From an uncultured Christensenellaceae bacterium (lineage in GTDB: Bacteria; Bacillota; Clostridia; Christensenellales; Pumilibacteraceae): a stretch of DNA of 31,629 nucleotides. The position numbers and the translations under genes were made by a program. The notes under the pieces are model-generated. The model had not been told where the DNA came from. It did not search any database and was given only the letters and a program-made list of their open reading frames with translations. Shown here in pieces: positions 7,397-15,717 of the stretch (position 1 is the stretch's first letter; each line of letters starts with the position of its first letter). Location of the stretch: positions 1-31,629 of the forward strand of contig CAJUKR010000015.1 in assembly GCA_910587025.1 (NCBI GenBank), given 5' to 3'.

Positions 7397-8365
7397 ATGA
7401 AGTTCTCCGAACTGAAAAAACGAATAAACGGCGGAGACGTGCGACCTTTGTATCTTCTGACCGGAAGCGACGAATATTTGCGTTCGAATGCGGTCAGACT
7501 TCTCAAAAGACTCGTTACGATGCCAGAGCTCAATGCGGTCACGCTCGAAAGTCCGTCCGCTACGGCTCTGCGCGACGCTTTGAACGCCGTGCCGATGATG
7601 AGCGAAAAACGGCTTGTCGCGGTCGACAGACTGATCGACGTTTCGCTCGTGAGTTCGTTCGGAGAAAACGAAACTTCGACAGTGCTTGTCGTGACGGCTC
7701 AGCCCGAAGTAAAGAAGGGGAAGAAAGCGGGCAAGCGGGAAGAGGAAATTTCGCGTTTTCTTTCCCGCGCCGAGGTGATAGACTGTTCTCCGCTCGATAC
7801 TCCGACCGTGTTCGGCTGGATGGCGGCGGAAGCGAAAAAGTACGACGTGACCGTCGAGAGCGAAGCGGCCAAACTTCTCGCCGAATACTGCGGTAACGAT
7901 ATGTCGCGTATAAGCGGCGAGTTCTGGAAGCTTGCGTCTTACCGAGCAGGCGGTACGATGACGGCGGACGATGTGCGCGCGCTCGTTACTCCCGAGCACG
8001 ATTATGCGGTATGGCAGTTGTCGAACGCCGTGGCGGCGGGTAACGCCCGACTGGCGCTCGATGTATACGATTCGTTCGGCGAGGACTTGCGCAAGCCCGA
8101 AACTCTGTTCGGTACTCTGTCGTCGCATTTCAGGAAAATGTACTACTGTCTGACGGAAACCGACGACGAAGCGATAAAGAAAGGGCTGGGCATCCGCGAC
8201 AACGCGCTGTACGCCGTCAGACGCGAAGCGGGACGTTTCGGTGAACAAAGGCTGAAACGCATATTGCTTGTACTCGCCGAGTTGGACGAGGACATGAAGA
8301 ACGGCACCGTGCCGAGAGAAGTCGCGAGCGAAACGATAGTCGTTCGGACGGTAAACGAGATTTGA
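7397..8365 (+). CDS. holA: DNA polymerase III subunit delta
   Basis: The delta subunit of the clamp loader, which opens the beta clamp during replication. At 322 residues it has normal family length. The N-terminal domain has the diagnostic RPLYLLTGSDEYLRSNAVRLLKR segment, and the PMMSEKRLVAVDRL strand matches the FxxRRLVVVxx region of HolA. The AAA+-like lid (CGNDMSRISGEFWKLASY) and the C-terminal collar helices (HDYAVWQLSNAVAAGNARLAL) are present. It begins at a consensus promoter with only seven bases of spacing and no ribosome site, so it is probably translated from a leaderless message. It appears to lead a three-gene unit with the next membrane protein and the M28-like lipoprotein (gaps of 3 and 1 bp). 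Confidence 0.95.
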   Translation: MKFSELKKRINGGDVRPLYLLTGSDEYLRSNAVRLLKRLVTMPELNAVTLESPSATALRDALNAVPMMSEKRLVAVDRLIDVSLVSSFGENETSTVLVVTAQPEVKKGKKAGKREEEISRFLSRAEVIDCSPLDTPTVFGWMAAEAKKYDVTVESEAAKLLAEYCGNDMSRISGEFWKLASYRAGGTMTADDVRALVTPEHDYAVWQLSNAVAAGNARLALDVYDSFGEDLRKPETLFGTLSSHFRKMYYCLTETDDEAIKKGLGIRDNALYAVRREAGRFGEQRLKRILLVLAELDEDMKNGTVPREVASETIVVRTVNEI

Positions 8366-8368
8366 TAT

Positions 8369-8971
8369 ATGGATAAAATAAACATAAACGGAGAACCGAA
8401 AAGAAAGCCGAACGCCGTGGCGGGGTTGCTGCTCGGAAAGAAAATCCCGAATGCGGTCGTATACGCGTTGTTTTACGTCTGCCTGTGCTTCGGCAATTAT
8501 TTCGTCATGCGCAGAACCGTCGCATACTTTATCGCGGCAAGCGGGTATAACGCCGTTGTCGGCAACATGCTGGGTAACGAGCTTGTCACGTTCCTGCTTG
8601 CGGGACTGAGCCCTCTCATCGTGTACGAGCTGGCGCGGTTTATCGCATTCGGTATGTTCAGGTTTATGGGCGGCGGAGCGGTGAGCGATATGGAATACGT
8701 ACTGCGTATTTTTTACGGCGCGGGTTATCTCGTTTACGGTGCGTTTTCCATGCTGTATTTTCCGTTCCCGTATCTCACCGTCTACGGCGAGACGATAGTA
8801 CGGTTTGTTTTACTTGCCGCCGCAGTCGCGCTGTACACGCTTTTCGAAGCGGTTTACCGAATGCCGAAGCGGTATATTCCGCGTTCGGTCTACGCTTTTT
8901 GCGGCGTGTACTGTCTTGTCAATCTGCTGTTCTCTGTATATTCGATAGTCAGCTATATAATGGGGGTGTGA
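8369..8971 (+). CDS. Multi-pass membrane protein of unknown function
   Basis: A 200-residue integral membrane protein I cannot place in a family. After a short basic cytoplasmic start it has about five or six hydrophobic segments, near 27-47, 72-90, 107-130, 137-157 and 172-197, separated by short basic loops (MRRT, YRMPKRYIPR). It starts three bases after holA and ends one base before the M28-like gene, so it is co-transcribed with both. Its ribosome site is poor. The GGGGGTG near its own end serves the next gene. Confidence 0.8.
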   Translation: MDKININGEPKRKPNAVAGLLLGKKIPNAVVYALFYVCLCFGNYFVMRRTVAYFIAASGYNAVVGNMLGNELVTFLLAGLSPLIVYELARFIAFGMFRFMGGGAVSDMEYVLRIFYGAGYLVYGAFSMLYFPFPYLTVYGETIVRFVLLAAAVALYTLFEAVYRMPKRYIPRSVYAFCGVYCLVNLLFSVYSIVSYIMGV

Positions 8972-8972
8972 C

Positions 8973-10361
8973 ATGGCGAAAAAGTTTTCTCTCGTATTGT
9001 TGTGTCTGACCGTTTCGCTCCTGCCGCTCATCGCGTTTACCGGTTGCGGAGCCGTGACGGAAGTCCCCGAAACAAAGATATTCGACGAAATCGGGATGTC
9101 GGAAACGCTCGCGGAATTTCTTGACGCGTGCCCCGACCGTACCTCGCAGACCCGTACCGCCGCGCCCGACGGCGAGGACGGCGAAAAGAAAGCCGCCGAC
9201 TGGCTGCAGACCAGGCTGTCCGGCTTTATGCCGGAGGGGAGCGTAAAACGCCAGTCGTTCGATCAGACTACGACTTACGGCGACGCGTTCTCGTCGCAGA
9301 ACATAATCGCTTCGGTGCGCGGCGGCGTGGGTTCGAGCCGACCCCGAATCGTCATCGGCACGCATTACGACAACAGATATTCGACGGTCGCGGTGTCGGG
9401 AAACAGCCGTTACGTTTACTTCAACGGCACGAACGCCGAGGGCGCAATGGACAACGCCACGGGCGTAGCCACTCTCGTAAAACTCGCCGAATATCTTTCG
9501 GCGGAAGAAGTGAGTTCGCAAATGTCCGTAGACGTGGATTTCGTTTTCTACGGTATGGGTGAGATAGACTATGCGGGGTCGGGTCGGTATATTACCGAAC
9601 TGACGGCAAACGGCAGACAGTCGTTGCTGCTCGCGATCAATATAGACCGTTTGGGCGGCGACCGCATAATGACATATTTCGACGAGGCGCCTACCGCTCA
9701 CGGCGAGTTTATTCTGAATGTCGCCGAAGAAGCGGGCTTCGGCGGTTACGTTGCGGAGCCGGCGGCAAATCAGGCGGACTATGCGTCGCGTATGCTCGAC
9801 GATCTTCCGTATACGCCGCCTTATCTGGTGTCCGACGCCGGGCGGTATTACGGCAATTTCGGCATATGCGCGATGACGAGCGCGGCGGATTCCGGATTCT
9901 TCATAGGCGACCGCGAAACGTCGGGCTCTGAGAATATTTCGGGCACATCTGCCGATACGCTCGACGGGCTTAAGCGCGTAAACGGCGATTATGCCAAACA
10001 GATGGCTGTGGCGGCGGAAACGATCGCACTGTCGGTTACAAAAGACGGTTTCGCAGACGCTCTCAATGCGAGCAAAGCGGCGGGACGCGGATACGCGTGG
10101 GCGACCTTTCCGCTCGTCGGGTATATTACCGTTGCGGTGCTTGCGCTCGGCGCGCTCGTTCCGATCGTTGTAATCGTGCGTAAGTACGAACGCAAATACA
10201 GCGAAATGCCCGACCCGAAGAAGAACGTAAAAGTCGCGGTGTTCGGAATGGATTACGAACAGCCGAAGGACGACGACGTTTTCTTGGACATCAAGTCGGT
10301 CGATCCGTTCGAAGACTTCGACGGTGACGATGACGCGGACGACGGGCAAGAGGACAAATAA
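8973..10361 (+). CDS. M28-like lipoprotein, probably catalytically impaired
   Basis: A 462-residue exported protein with a lipobox (AFTGC, Cys25), an M28 aminopeptidase fold, a second membrane helix (about 380-402) and an acidic cytoplasmic tail. M28 enzymes remove N-terminal residues using two zinc ions. Several ligands are kept: HYD at 131-133, GAMDN with Asp160, Glu197, and NID with Asp225. The usual GAEE catalytic pair reads GMGE here, so the general base is Gly196. The final zinc His of the YHTxxDT motif is replaced by Gly324 in GTSADT. It may therefore be a pseudo-enzyme or use a changed site. GGGGGTG (8961-8967) is a good ribosome site. It is the third gene after holA, with a hairpin overlapping its stop. 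Confidence 0.87.
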   Translation: MAKKFSLVLLCLTVSLLPLIAFTGCGAVTEVPETKIFDEIGMSETLAEFLDACPDRTSQTRTAAPDGEDGEKKAADWLQTRLSGFMPEGSVKRQSFDQTTTYGDAFSSQNIIASVRGGVGSSRPRIVIGTHYDNRYSTVAVSGNSRYVYFNGTNAEGAMDNATGVATLVKLAEYLSAEEVSSQMSVDVDFVFYGMGEIDYAGSGRYITELTANGRQSLLLAINIDRLGGDRIMTYFDEAPTAHGEFILNVAEEAGFGGYVAEPAANQADYASRMLDDLPYTPPYLVSDAGRYYGNFGICAMTSAADSGFFIGDRETSGSENISGTSADTLDGLKRVNGDYAKQMAVAAETIALSVTKDGFADALNASKAAGRGYAWATFPLVGYITVAVLALGALVPIVVIVRKYERKYSEMPDPKKNVKVAVFGMDYEQPKDDDVFLDIKSVDPFEDFDGDDDADDGQEDK

Positions 10362-10391
10362 CCGAATTTTTACGAATAAAATTCGGTTTAC
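10360..10391 (+). terminator. Probable terminator after M28-like gene
   Basis: AACCGAATTTT (10360-10370) pairs with AAAATTCGGTT (10378-10388) around a seven-base loop. The stem starts within the stop codon, and the following T-run is short. Confidence 0.6.
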
Positions 10392-10414
10392 CGAAAAATA
10401 CTTGCCTAAAACTA

Positions 10415-10443
10415 TTGAAAATTATCGAATAAAAGTATATAAT
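10415..10443 (+). promoter_or_regulatory. Sigma-A promoter of cdaA, predicted leaderless start
   Basis: TTGAAA (10415-10420), a 17-bp spacer and TATAAT (10438-10443). The seven bases before ATG 10451 (ATTCCCG) hold no ribosome site. Confidence 0.82.
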
Positions 10444-10450
10444 ATTCCCG

Positions 10451-11494
10451 ATGGCTGATCTTAAGACACCGGTGACACCGGAAAAAAACGATAAGAAAGG
10501 CGAAAACGCTTTCGTTCGCGTAATGAAGGCGATTTTCGTGCGCGATATCGTACTGAAGCTCGTGGCGCTCGGAATAACCGCCGTGCTTTGGTGCGTTTCG
10601 GTCGGGCTCGGCGTTGCTCATTCGTCCGAAGCGTTCGACGCGATCGATTTCTTTCCTAAATTCGGACAGAACATCGTCGCCGAATTCGCAAGCGTGGGAC
10701 GCATAATCGTAAGCGTTATCGACATCGCGTTGCTGTTTGCCGTAGTTTATACGGTGCTCGTGCTTTTGAGGAAAAACAATTCCTCGCCGCTTGCGAAATT
10801 TTTGGTATTGCTCGTCATAACGGTGCTCGTGCTTGCCAGTCCGCTTATAGGTTTCCCCGTGATGGGCAGCGTATTCGGTTACGGATTTTTACTTATAATA
10901 ATAGCGGTGCTTGCCATGTTCCCGCAGGAGCTTCGCCGCGCGCTCATCAAGGTGGCGAGCCGTTCCGAGAACGTTTCGTTTCAGACCGATTACGACAGCA
11001 CCGAAGAGGAGCTTCGCGAAGCGGTGGACGATATAGTCAAAGCCGTGCTCAATATGTCTAAGGACAATTGCGGAGCGCTTATACTGCTTACCACGCAGAC
11101 GCTTCCGAAACATATTCTCGAAAGCGGTACGGCGCTCGGCGCGCGTCTGAGCCAGCCGCTTATCGAATGTCTTTTCAATACCAATGCCGATCTTCACGAC
11201 GGAGCGGTCTTTATCCGCGGTAACAAAATTCTTGCGGCGGGTTGCTTTTTGCCGCTGTCGCAGAACCAGTCGCTTCCCAAAGAACTCGGCACCCGTCACC
11301 GCGCCGCTCTCGGCGTGACAGAACAGTACGATGTGCTCGCTATCGTCGTCAGCGAAGAAACGGGCATTATTTCGGTAGCCAAAGACGGTAAGCTCGACCG
11401 CTATTACGACGCGGTAATGCTCGCCGACGTTATTGAACAGGTATTCGGACTCAAGGCGGCTAAGGATACGAAGAAAAAGCGGGGACGGAGATGA
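10451..11494 (+). CDS. cdaA: Diadenylate cyclase CdaA with extra N-terminal membrane helix
   Basis: A membrane-bound diadenylate cyclase that makes c-di-AMP from two ATP, a signal controlling potassium and osmolyte balance in Gram-positives. The usual CdaA parts are present: three membrane helices (about 81-107, 114-132 and 142-156), a linker helix and a DAC domain with DGA at 240-242 (LHDGAVFIRG) and RHR at 272-274 (LGTRHRAALG). At 347 residues it is longer than the family norm because of about 60 added N-terminal residues. These include a further hydrophobic helix (about 31-52, RDIVLKLVALGITAVLWCV) that resembles the anchor of the partner protein CdaR. No cdaR or glmM follows, unlike the common operon. 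The gene overlaps the DUF1015 gene by four bases. Confidence 0.95.
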   Translation: MADLKTPVTPEKNDKKGENAFVRVMKAIFVRDIVLKLVALGITAVLWCVSVGLGVAHSSEAFDAIDFFPKFGQNIVAEFASVGRIIVSVIDIALLFAVVYTVLVLLRKNNSSPLAKFLVLLVITVLVLASPLIGFPVMGSVFGYGFLLIIIAVLAMFPQELRRALIKVASRSENVSFQTDYDSTEEELREAVDDIVKAVLNMSKDNCGALILLTTQTLPKHILESGTALGARLSQPLIECLFNTNADLHDGAVFIRGNKILAAGCFLPLSQNQSLPKELGTRHRAALGVTEQYDVLAIVVSEETGIISVAKDGKLDRYYDAVMLADVIEQVFGLKAAKDTKKKRGRR

Positions 11495-12651
11495 GCGTTA
11501 TAGCTTGCGGCGAATTTCTGATCCCGTCCGAGCCGAACGATAAGTGGGCTGTCGTCGCTTGCGATCAGTACACTTCTTCGCCCGAGTATTGGGAAAGCGA
11601 AAAGTCGCGGATCGGATCGGCGCCCAGCACGCTCAATCTGATTTGTCCCGAAGCGTTTCTCGGCGATATAGACGCGCGTATCCCGCTTATTACGGAATGC
11701 GCGGAAAGATACGCCGCGGCGGGAATTTTCGAAAAAGTAAACGGACTTATACTTACGAAACGGACGACGGGCGGCGTCGAAAGGTACGGGCTCGTATGTA
11801 CGGTCGATCTCGAAAAGTATGCGTTTTCGGGCGATGCGCCCGTGCGCGCCACCGAGGGAACGGTACTCGAGCGCATTCCGCCCAGACTGGCGGTGCGTCG
11901 CGCGTCGCGCTTTGATGCGTCGCACGTGCTTTGCCTTATCGACGACGAAGACCGTACGGTCGTCGAACCGCTTATCGGTAAAGGCGTAAAGCTGTACGAA
12001 GCCGACCTCGGCAGGGGCGGAAAACTGGAAGGTTTTTCGGTGGACGATCCGCAGAGAGTTCTCGGCGCGTTAAGCGCGCTCGAACGTAAAGCCGAGAAAG
12101 AAGGCAAACCGTTTATTCTCGTCGGCGACGGCAATCACTCGCTTGCGTCGGCAAAAGCGCTTTACGAGGAACTTAAAGCCGCGGGCGACAGGCACGCCGC
12201 ACGCGCGCGTTATGCGGTCGTCGAAATAGAAAACCTCCGCTCCGACGCGATTGTCTTCCATCCCATACACAGAATATTATATAATACGGACATCGAAGCG
12301 GATAAGCTCGATTTCGGCAGGGGCGGAAAATTTACCGTCGTCGGAAAGACGGACGCGGAAGCTCCGTGCGACGCGGACGGGATCGAAACTTACCGCGCGG
12401 TACAGTCGTATATCGACGGTTATATCGCGGCGCATCCGAAAGCCAAGGTGGATTACGTCCACGGCGAAGCCGAACTTCGCGAGCTTTGCGAAAAGCACGG
12501 GGCGATCGGATTCGTGATGCCCGCAATATCCAAAGCCGCATTTTTCGGATACATAGCCGTTCACGGCGTGTTGCCGCGCAAAACCTTTTCGATGGGTGAG
12601 GCGTGGGAAAAGCGATATTATTACGAACTGCGCGATATACGCGCCGATTGA
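11491..12651 (+). CDS. DUF1015 family protein
   Basis: A 386-residue DUF1015 protein of normal family length. Landmarks are WAVVACDQYTSSPEYW near the N-terminus, LILTKRTTGG, the central FILVGDGNHSLASAKA motif and the C-terminal FSMGEAWEKRYYYELR. It is probably a cytosolic enzyme, but I do not assign a reaction. My recollection is that family members are often found near serine-biosynthesis genes, which is not the case here. It starts inside the cdaA stop (ATGA) with GGGGACGGAG just upstream, so it should be co-translated with cdaA. lysC follows after 33 bp with its own ribosome site, so one transcript of three genes is likely. Confidence 0.9.
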   Translation: MSVIACGEFLIPSEPNDKWAVVACDQYTSSPEYWESEKSRIGSAPSTLNLICPEAFLGDIDARIPLITECAERYAAAGIFEKVNGLILTKRTTGGVERYGLVCTVDLEKYAFSGDAPVRATEGTVLERIPPRLAVRRASRFDASHVLCLIDDEDRTVVEPLIGKGVKLYEADLGRGGKLEGFSVDDPQRVLGALSALERKAEKEGKPFILVGDGNHSLASAKALYEELKAAGDRHAARARYAVVEIENLRSDAIVFHPIHRILYNTDIEADKLDFGRGGKFTVVGKTDAEAPCDADGIETYRAVQSYIDGYIAAHPKAKVDYVHGEAELRELCEKHGAIGFVMPAISKAAFFGYIAVHGVLPRKTFSMGEAWEKRYYYELRDIRAD

Positions 12652-12684
12652 TCGAAATACAATTTTCAGGAAAGGATAGATTTT

Positions 12685-14010
12685 ATGGCAGTGAAAACAC
12701 TGAAGTTCGGCGGAACGTCGATGGCGAACGCGCAAAGCATTGCGCAGGTACGCGATATAGTGCTCGCGGACAAGGAAGCGAAATTCGTTGTCGTAAGCGC
12801 GCCGGGTAAACGCGAAGCGGGCGACACGAAAGTCACCGACTTACTCATCAGACTGTACGAAGAGCCGACGGAACGGGGCAAGCGCGAAATAATGGATATT
12901 ATTTCGTCCCGTTTCGGCGAGATAATAAGCGGGCTCGGGCTCAATCTCGATCTGTCGGGCGATATCGAACGCATTTTTGCGCACGCAATCACGGATGCGA
13001 CTTACGATTATATCGTCAGCCGCGGCGAATATCTTTCGGCGAAAGTGCTTGCGAAACTGCTCGGTTATACGTTCGTCGACGCGGCGGATATCGTTCGCTT
13101 CAACGGAGGCGTTCTCGACGCGGATCTTACGCAGGAGCTTGCGGGCGAAGTTTTGTCCAAAGCGAAGCGCGCCGTCGTTCCGGGATTTTACGGTACCGAC
13201 GAAAAGGGCAATATCAAGGCGTTTTCGCGCGGCGGCTCGGACGTTTCGGGCGCTATCGTGGCGCGCGCCGTTCATGCGTCGGTTTACGAGAACTGGACGG
13301 ACGTAAGCGGTTTTATGGTTTGCGACCCGCGCATAGTGAAGAACCCGAAAGTCATCGAAATGGTGACGTACCGCGAACTGCGCGAGCTTTCTTATATGGG
13401 CGCTGGCGTGCTTCACCCCGAAGCCGTTTTCCCCGTGAACGTGGCGGGTATTCCGATCAACATTCGCAATACTTTCGACCCGAAAGCAAAGGGTACGATG
13501 ATCATAAAATACGAGGATCTGCTTCGCGGCAAGTTCAGCCGTTCGGAAAACGCCGTCATTACGGGTATCGCGGGCAAAAAGAATTTCGTCGGGATCTTCC
13601 TCGAAAAACAGATGATGAACAACGAGATCGGATTCTGCAAGAGCTTACTCGATATACTTTACGACAACGGTATTTCGCTCGAGCATATGCCGACGGGTAT
13701 CGATACCGTTACGCTCGTTATCGATCCGACCGACGACAGGACGCTTGCGGACACGATCGCAGCCATAAAGGAGAACTGCAAGCCCACGACCATAGAAATG
13801 AGCAAGGGGCTTGCGCTTATCGCCGTCGTGGGACACGGCATGAACAAGATGAAAGGTACGGCGTACCGCGTTTGCAAAGCGCTGTCCGACGCAGACATAA
13901 ATATCCGTATGATCGATCAGGGCTCGAGCGAAATGAATATCATTGTCGCAGTCGAAGACGACGATTACGAAAAAGCGATCGCTTCTCTGTACCGCGAATT
14001 CGTGGAATAA
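12685..14010 (+). CDS. lysC: Aspartate kinase
   Basis: Aspartate kinase, which phosphorylates aspartate in the first step towards lysine, threonine, methionine and diaminopimelate for peptidoglycan. The 441-residue protein opens with the KFGGTSMANA signature. Mid-protein it has SRGGSDVSGAIVARAV and the YRELRELSYMGAGVLHPEAV segment, and it ends with two ACT domains (from about 285 and 375; MNKMKGTAYRVCKALSDADINIRMIDQGSSEMNIIVAV) that normally bind the feedback amino acid. It has no fused homoserine dehydrogenase. AGGAAAGGA about ten bases upstream is its ribosome site. The 33-bp gap before it leaves no room for a lysine riboswitch, so any such control would have to act further upstream. A terminator follows. 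Confidence 0.96.
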   Translation: MAVKTLKFGGTSMANAQSIAQVRDIVLADKEAKFVVVSAPGKREAGDTKVTDLLIRLYEEPTERGKREIMDIISSRFGEIISGLGLNLDLSGDIERIFAHAITDATYDYIVSRGEYLSAKVLAKLLGYTFVDAADIVRFNGGVLDADLTQELAGEVLSKAKRAVVPGFYGTDEKGNIKAFSRGGSDVSGAIVARAVHASVYENWTDVSGFMVCDPRIVKNPKVIEMVTYRELRELSYMGAGVLHPEAVFPVNVAGIPINIRNTFDPKAKGTMIIKYEDLLRGKFSRSENAVITGIAGKKNFVGIFLEKQMMNNEIGFCKSLLDILYDNGISLEHMPTGIDTVTLVIDPTDDRTLADTIAAIKENCKPTTIEMSKGLALIAVVGHGMNKMKGTAYRVCKALSDADINIRMIDQGSSEMNIIVAVEDDDYEKAIASLYREFVE

Positions 14011-14048
14011 ATTTTATATCGGCATTTGCCGCATGTACGGAATAACAG

Positions 14049-14080
14049 TAAGCCGCTCTCGAAAAAGAGCGGCTTATTCT
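14049..14080. terminator. Terminator between convergent lysC and DNA glycosylase genes
   Basis: TAAGCCGCTC (14049-14058) pairs with GAGCGGCTTA (14067-14076) around an A-rich eight-base loop. TTCTT follows on the plus strand. It sits between convergent genes and may serve both directions. Confidence 0.8.
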
Positions 14081-14092
14081 TATCGGTTATAT

Positions 14093-14578
14093 TTATTCGG
14101 TCGCTTTTGCTATAGCGGCATATGCGCTTACGAGTTTATCGAAACTTACCGCGCAGTTAGCTCCGCTCGGAGAGGGCAGACAGACGCTGTCGTTGCCCGT
14201 GAATTTTTTATACAGATTTGTTGCGGTGCGCCCGACAGTAAAAACTTCGCGTATGTCGCACGTCGAAGTAATGAGCGAAAAGTCGTTCGGTATCGCGTTT
14301 TTTATGCTCGAATCCGCCGCGCCCGTGATGTCGCATTCCGCTATCACGTCCCAGAGCGCGATGCGCCTGCGTCGCACGAATTCTTTGCGTTCCTCTGTCC
14401 CTACGGGGAGCGGCGCTCCGAACACTTCGGCAAGAACGCGCCAAAACCGATTCTGCGGGTGACCGTAATAGAACCCGACTTCACGGGATTTCGGCGAAGG
14501 CATACTGCCGAGGACGAGTACGCGGCTGTCGTGATCGAACACCGGCTCGAGCGTATGGAAAACTTTTTCGTACTTCAT
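14093..14578 (-). CDS. DNA-deoxyinosine glycosylase (UDG superfamily, family 6 type)
   Basis: A 161-residue glycosylase of the uracil-DNA glycosylase superfamily, most like the hypoxanthine/deoxyinosine group that excises deaminated adenine. The active-site motif is VLVLGSMPSPKSREVGFYYGHPQNRFWRVL (about 17-46). The second region reads VFTVGRTATNLYKKF, and the DNA-intercalating loop LPSPSGANC corresponds to LPSTSPAN in relatives. The frame stays open further upstream to 14857, but that part overlaps tcdA and has no family match. The start at 14578 fits the family and sits six bases after a -10 element with no ribosome site, so the mRNA is predicted leaderless. It is transcribed divergently from tcdA. 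Confidence 0.9.
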   Translation of the reverse strand: MKYEKVFHTLEPVFDHDSRVLVLGSMPSPKSREVGFYYGHPQNRFWRVLAEVFGAPLPVGTEERKEFVRRRRIALWDVIAECDITGAADSSIKNAIPNDFSLITSTCDIREVFTVGRTATNLYKKFTGNDSVCLPSPSGANCAVSFDKLVSAYAAIAKATE

Positions 14579-14584
14579 ACCGAG

Positions 14585-14614
14585 ATAATAATACTTCGCA
14601 TGACGCAAAGTCAA
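14585..14614 (-). promoter_or_regulatory. Sigma-A promoter of DNA glycosylase gene, predicted leaderless start
   Basis: Read on the minus strand: TTGACT (14614-14609), an 18-bp spacer and TATTAT (14590-14585). Six bases (CTCGGT) then precede the ATG. Confidence 0.72.
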
Positions 14615-14633
14615 GTCTTTGACCGCTTTTTCC

Positions 14634-14663
14634 TTTACCTTAAGCTTCGGTTTGTGATAGAAT
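14634..14663 (+). promoter_or_regulatory. Promoter of tcdA, predicted leaderless start
   Basis: TTTACC (14634-14639), an 18-bp spacer and TAGAAT (14658-14663). ATG 14670 follows after six bases with no ribosome site. The -35 is weaker than at the other sites. Confidence 0.6.
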
Positions 14664-14669
14664 AGCGGT

Positions 14670-15341
14670 ATGGAAACTCGCAACGACCGCACAATCGGAC
14701 TGATCGGAAACGACGGCGCGGAAAAACTGAAGAACGCCAGTGTCCTGCTTTTCGGCGTGGGCGGCGTGGGCGGACATGCGGCTGAAGCGCTCGTACGCGC
14801 AGGCGTGGGCAGTCTTACGCTCGTCGACGGCGACGTCTTTTCGCAGTCGAATCTCAATCGTCAGTTGTTCGCCACCGAAAAAACCGTGGGACTCGATAAA
14901 GTCGAAGCGGCGCGCGGTCGCCTTCTCGAAATCGACTGTTCGGCGGAAATAATTGCTGAAAAACTGTTCTTCGCCGCAGATACGCCTTTCGATTTTTCGC
15001 GTTACGATTACATTATCGACGCGATCGATACCGTATCGTCCAAAATAGAGATCGTACGTCGCGGAGCAGCCGCTGACGTGCCTGTGATTTCCTGTATGGG
15101 CGCGGGGAATAAACTCGATCCGACCGCTTTCCGCGTCGCGGATATTTACGATACGAAAGTCTGTCCGCTTGCGCGCATAATGCGCAAGCTGTGCCGTGAC
15201 AACGGAATAGACTCGCTCAAGGTTGTTTATTCGGAAGAAGAACCCGTCGTATCGTCGCGCACGCCGGCAAGCATCTCTTTCGTACCCGCCGCCGCCGGAC
15301 TTGTCATAGCGTCAGAAGTCGTGCGCGATCTTATAAAATAA
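14670..15341 (+). CDS. tcdA: tRNA threonylcarbamoyladenosine dehydratase
   Basis: An E1-like ATP-dependent enzyme that cyclises t6A at position 37 of ANN-decoding tRNAs to ct6A. The 223-residue protein has the ThiF/MoeB nucleotide site VLLFGVGGVGGHAAEALVRAG (about 25-45) and LVDGD, the SNLNRQLFA segment, and the TcdA-type SCMGAGNKLDPTAFRVADIYDTKVCPLAR stretch. The RTPASISFVPAAAGLVIASEVV end is also typical. It starts six bases after a -10 element and has no ribosome site. It is divergent from the glycosylase gene with only 91 bp between the start codons, and two terminators follow, so it is probably monocistronic. Confidence 0.93.
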   Translation: METRNDRTIGLIGNDGAEKLKNASVLLFGVGGVGGHAAEALVRAGVGSLTLVDGDVFSQSNLNRQLFATEKTVGLDKVEAARGRLLEIDCSAEIIAEKLFFAADTPFDFSRYDYIIDAIDTVSSKIEIVRRGAAADVPVISCMGAGNKLDPTAFRVADIYDTKVCPLARIMRKLCRDNGIDSLKVVYSEEEPVVSSRTPASISFVPAAAGLVIASEVVRDLIK

Positions 15342-15349
15342 TCAAAATA

Positions 15350-15387
15350 AAAAGCGCTCCGAAAAATGAAAACTTTCGAGCGCTTTT
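15350..15387 (+). terminator. Terminator after tcdA
   Basis: AAAAGCGCTC (15350-15359) pairs with GAGCGCTTTT (15378-15387). The inner GAAA/TTTC bases can extend the stem. It begins nine bases after the stop. Confidence 0.8.
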
Positions 15388-15410
15388 GATCGAATATCGA
15401 ATCATATCGC

Positions 15411-15437
15411 ATGTGGGGGAATATCTCCCACATTTTT
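15411..15437 (+). terminator. Second terminator-like hairpin downstream of tcdA
   Basis: ATGTGGGGGA (15411-15420) pairs with TCTCCCACAT (15424-15433) with one G-T wobble and a three-base loop. TTTTT follows. It is either a backup terminator for tcdA or the end of a short separate transcript. Confidence 0.7.
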
Positions 15438-15536
15438 AACTATGCGACGTCGATTATTATTATCATGAAGACTTTGCGCATGTGTCGCGTTATGGCGGAT
15501 TTTAAGTGAGATAAATAATAAGATCGAGGTAAAGTA

Positions 15537-15689
15537 GTGGAAAGCCGTGAAAAAATGCCGTTAAAACGCATATTTGCGCTCGGCAAACGAATAATCGCAT
15601 TGGCAACTGTTTTTACCGTAACGGAACGGGTGAGAATGCGACAGTCCGAACAGCCGAAAAGTGCGATCCGAAATGATGATACTGTATGA
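15537..15689 (+). CDS. Possible 50-residue small protein
   Basis: A GTG-started frame of 50 residues with GAGG seven bases upstream, and a strong terminator 29 bases after its stop. The product is basic, with a short apolar stretch (RIFALGKRIIALATVFTV) and a polar tail. I recognise no family. The stretch 15438-15717 holds nothing else convincing, and the plus-strand terminator at 15718 implies some plus-strand transcript ends there. A non-coding RNA is an equal alternative. Confidence 0.35.
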   Translation: MESREKMPLKRIFALGKRIIALATVFTVTERVRMRQSEQPKSAIRNDDTV

Positions 15690-15717
15690 TGAAATTTATT
15701 TGAAGGTTTTAATTCAT

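Noticed and set aside
8949..10349. 466-codon minus-strand frame opposite the M28-like gene
   Set aside because: An Arg/Val/His-rich shadow; the plus-strand gene has a lipobox, recognised motifs and a good ribosome site.
12652..12684. Lysine riboswitch before lysC
   Set aside because: The gap is only 33 bases and is mostly the ribosome site; there is no room for such an element.
14579..14857. Longer N-terminus for the DNA glycosylase
   Set aside because: The extension overlaps tcdA, is Ser/Pro-rich without family match, and ignores the promoter six bases before ATG 14578.
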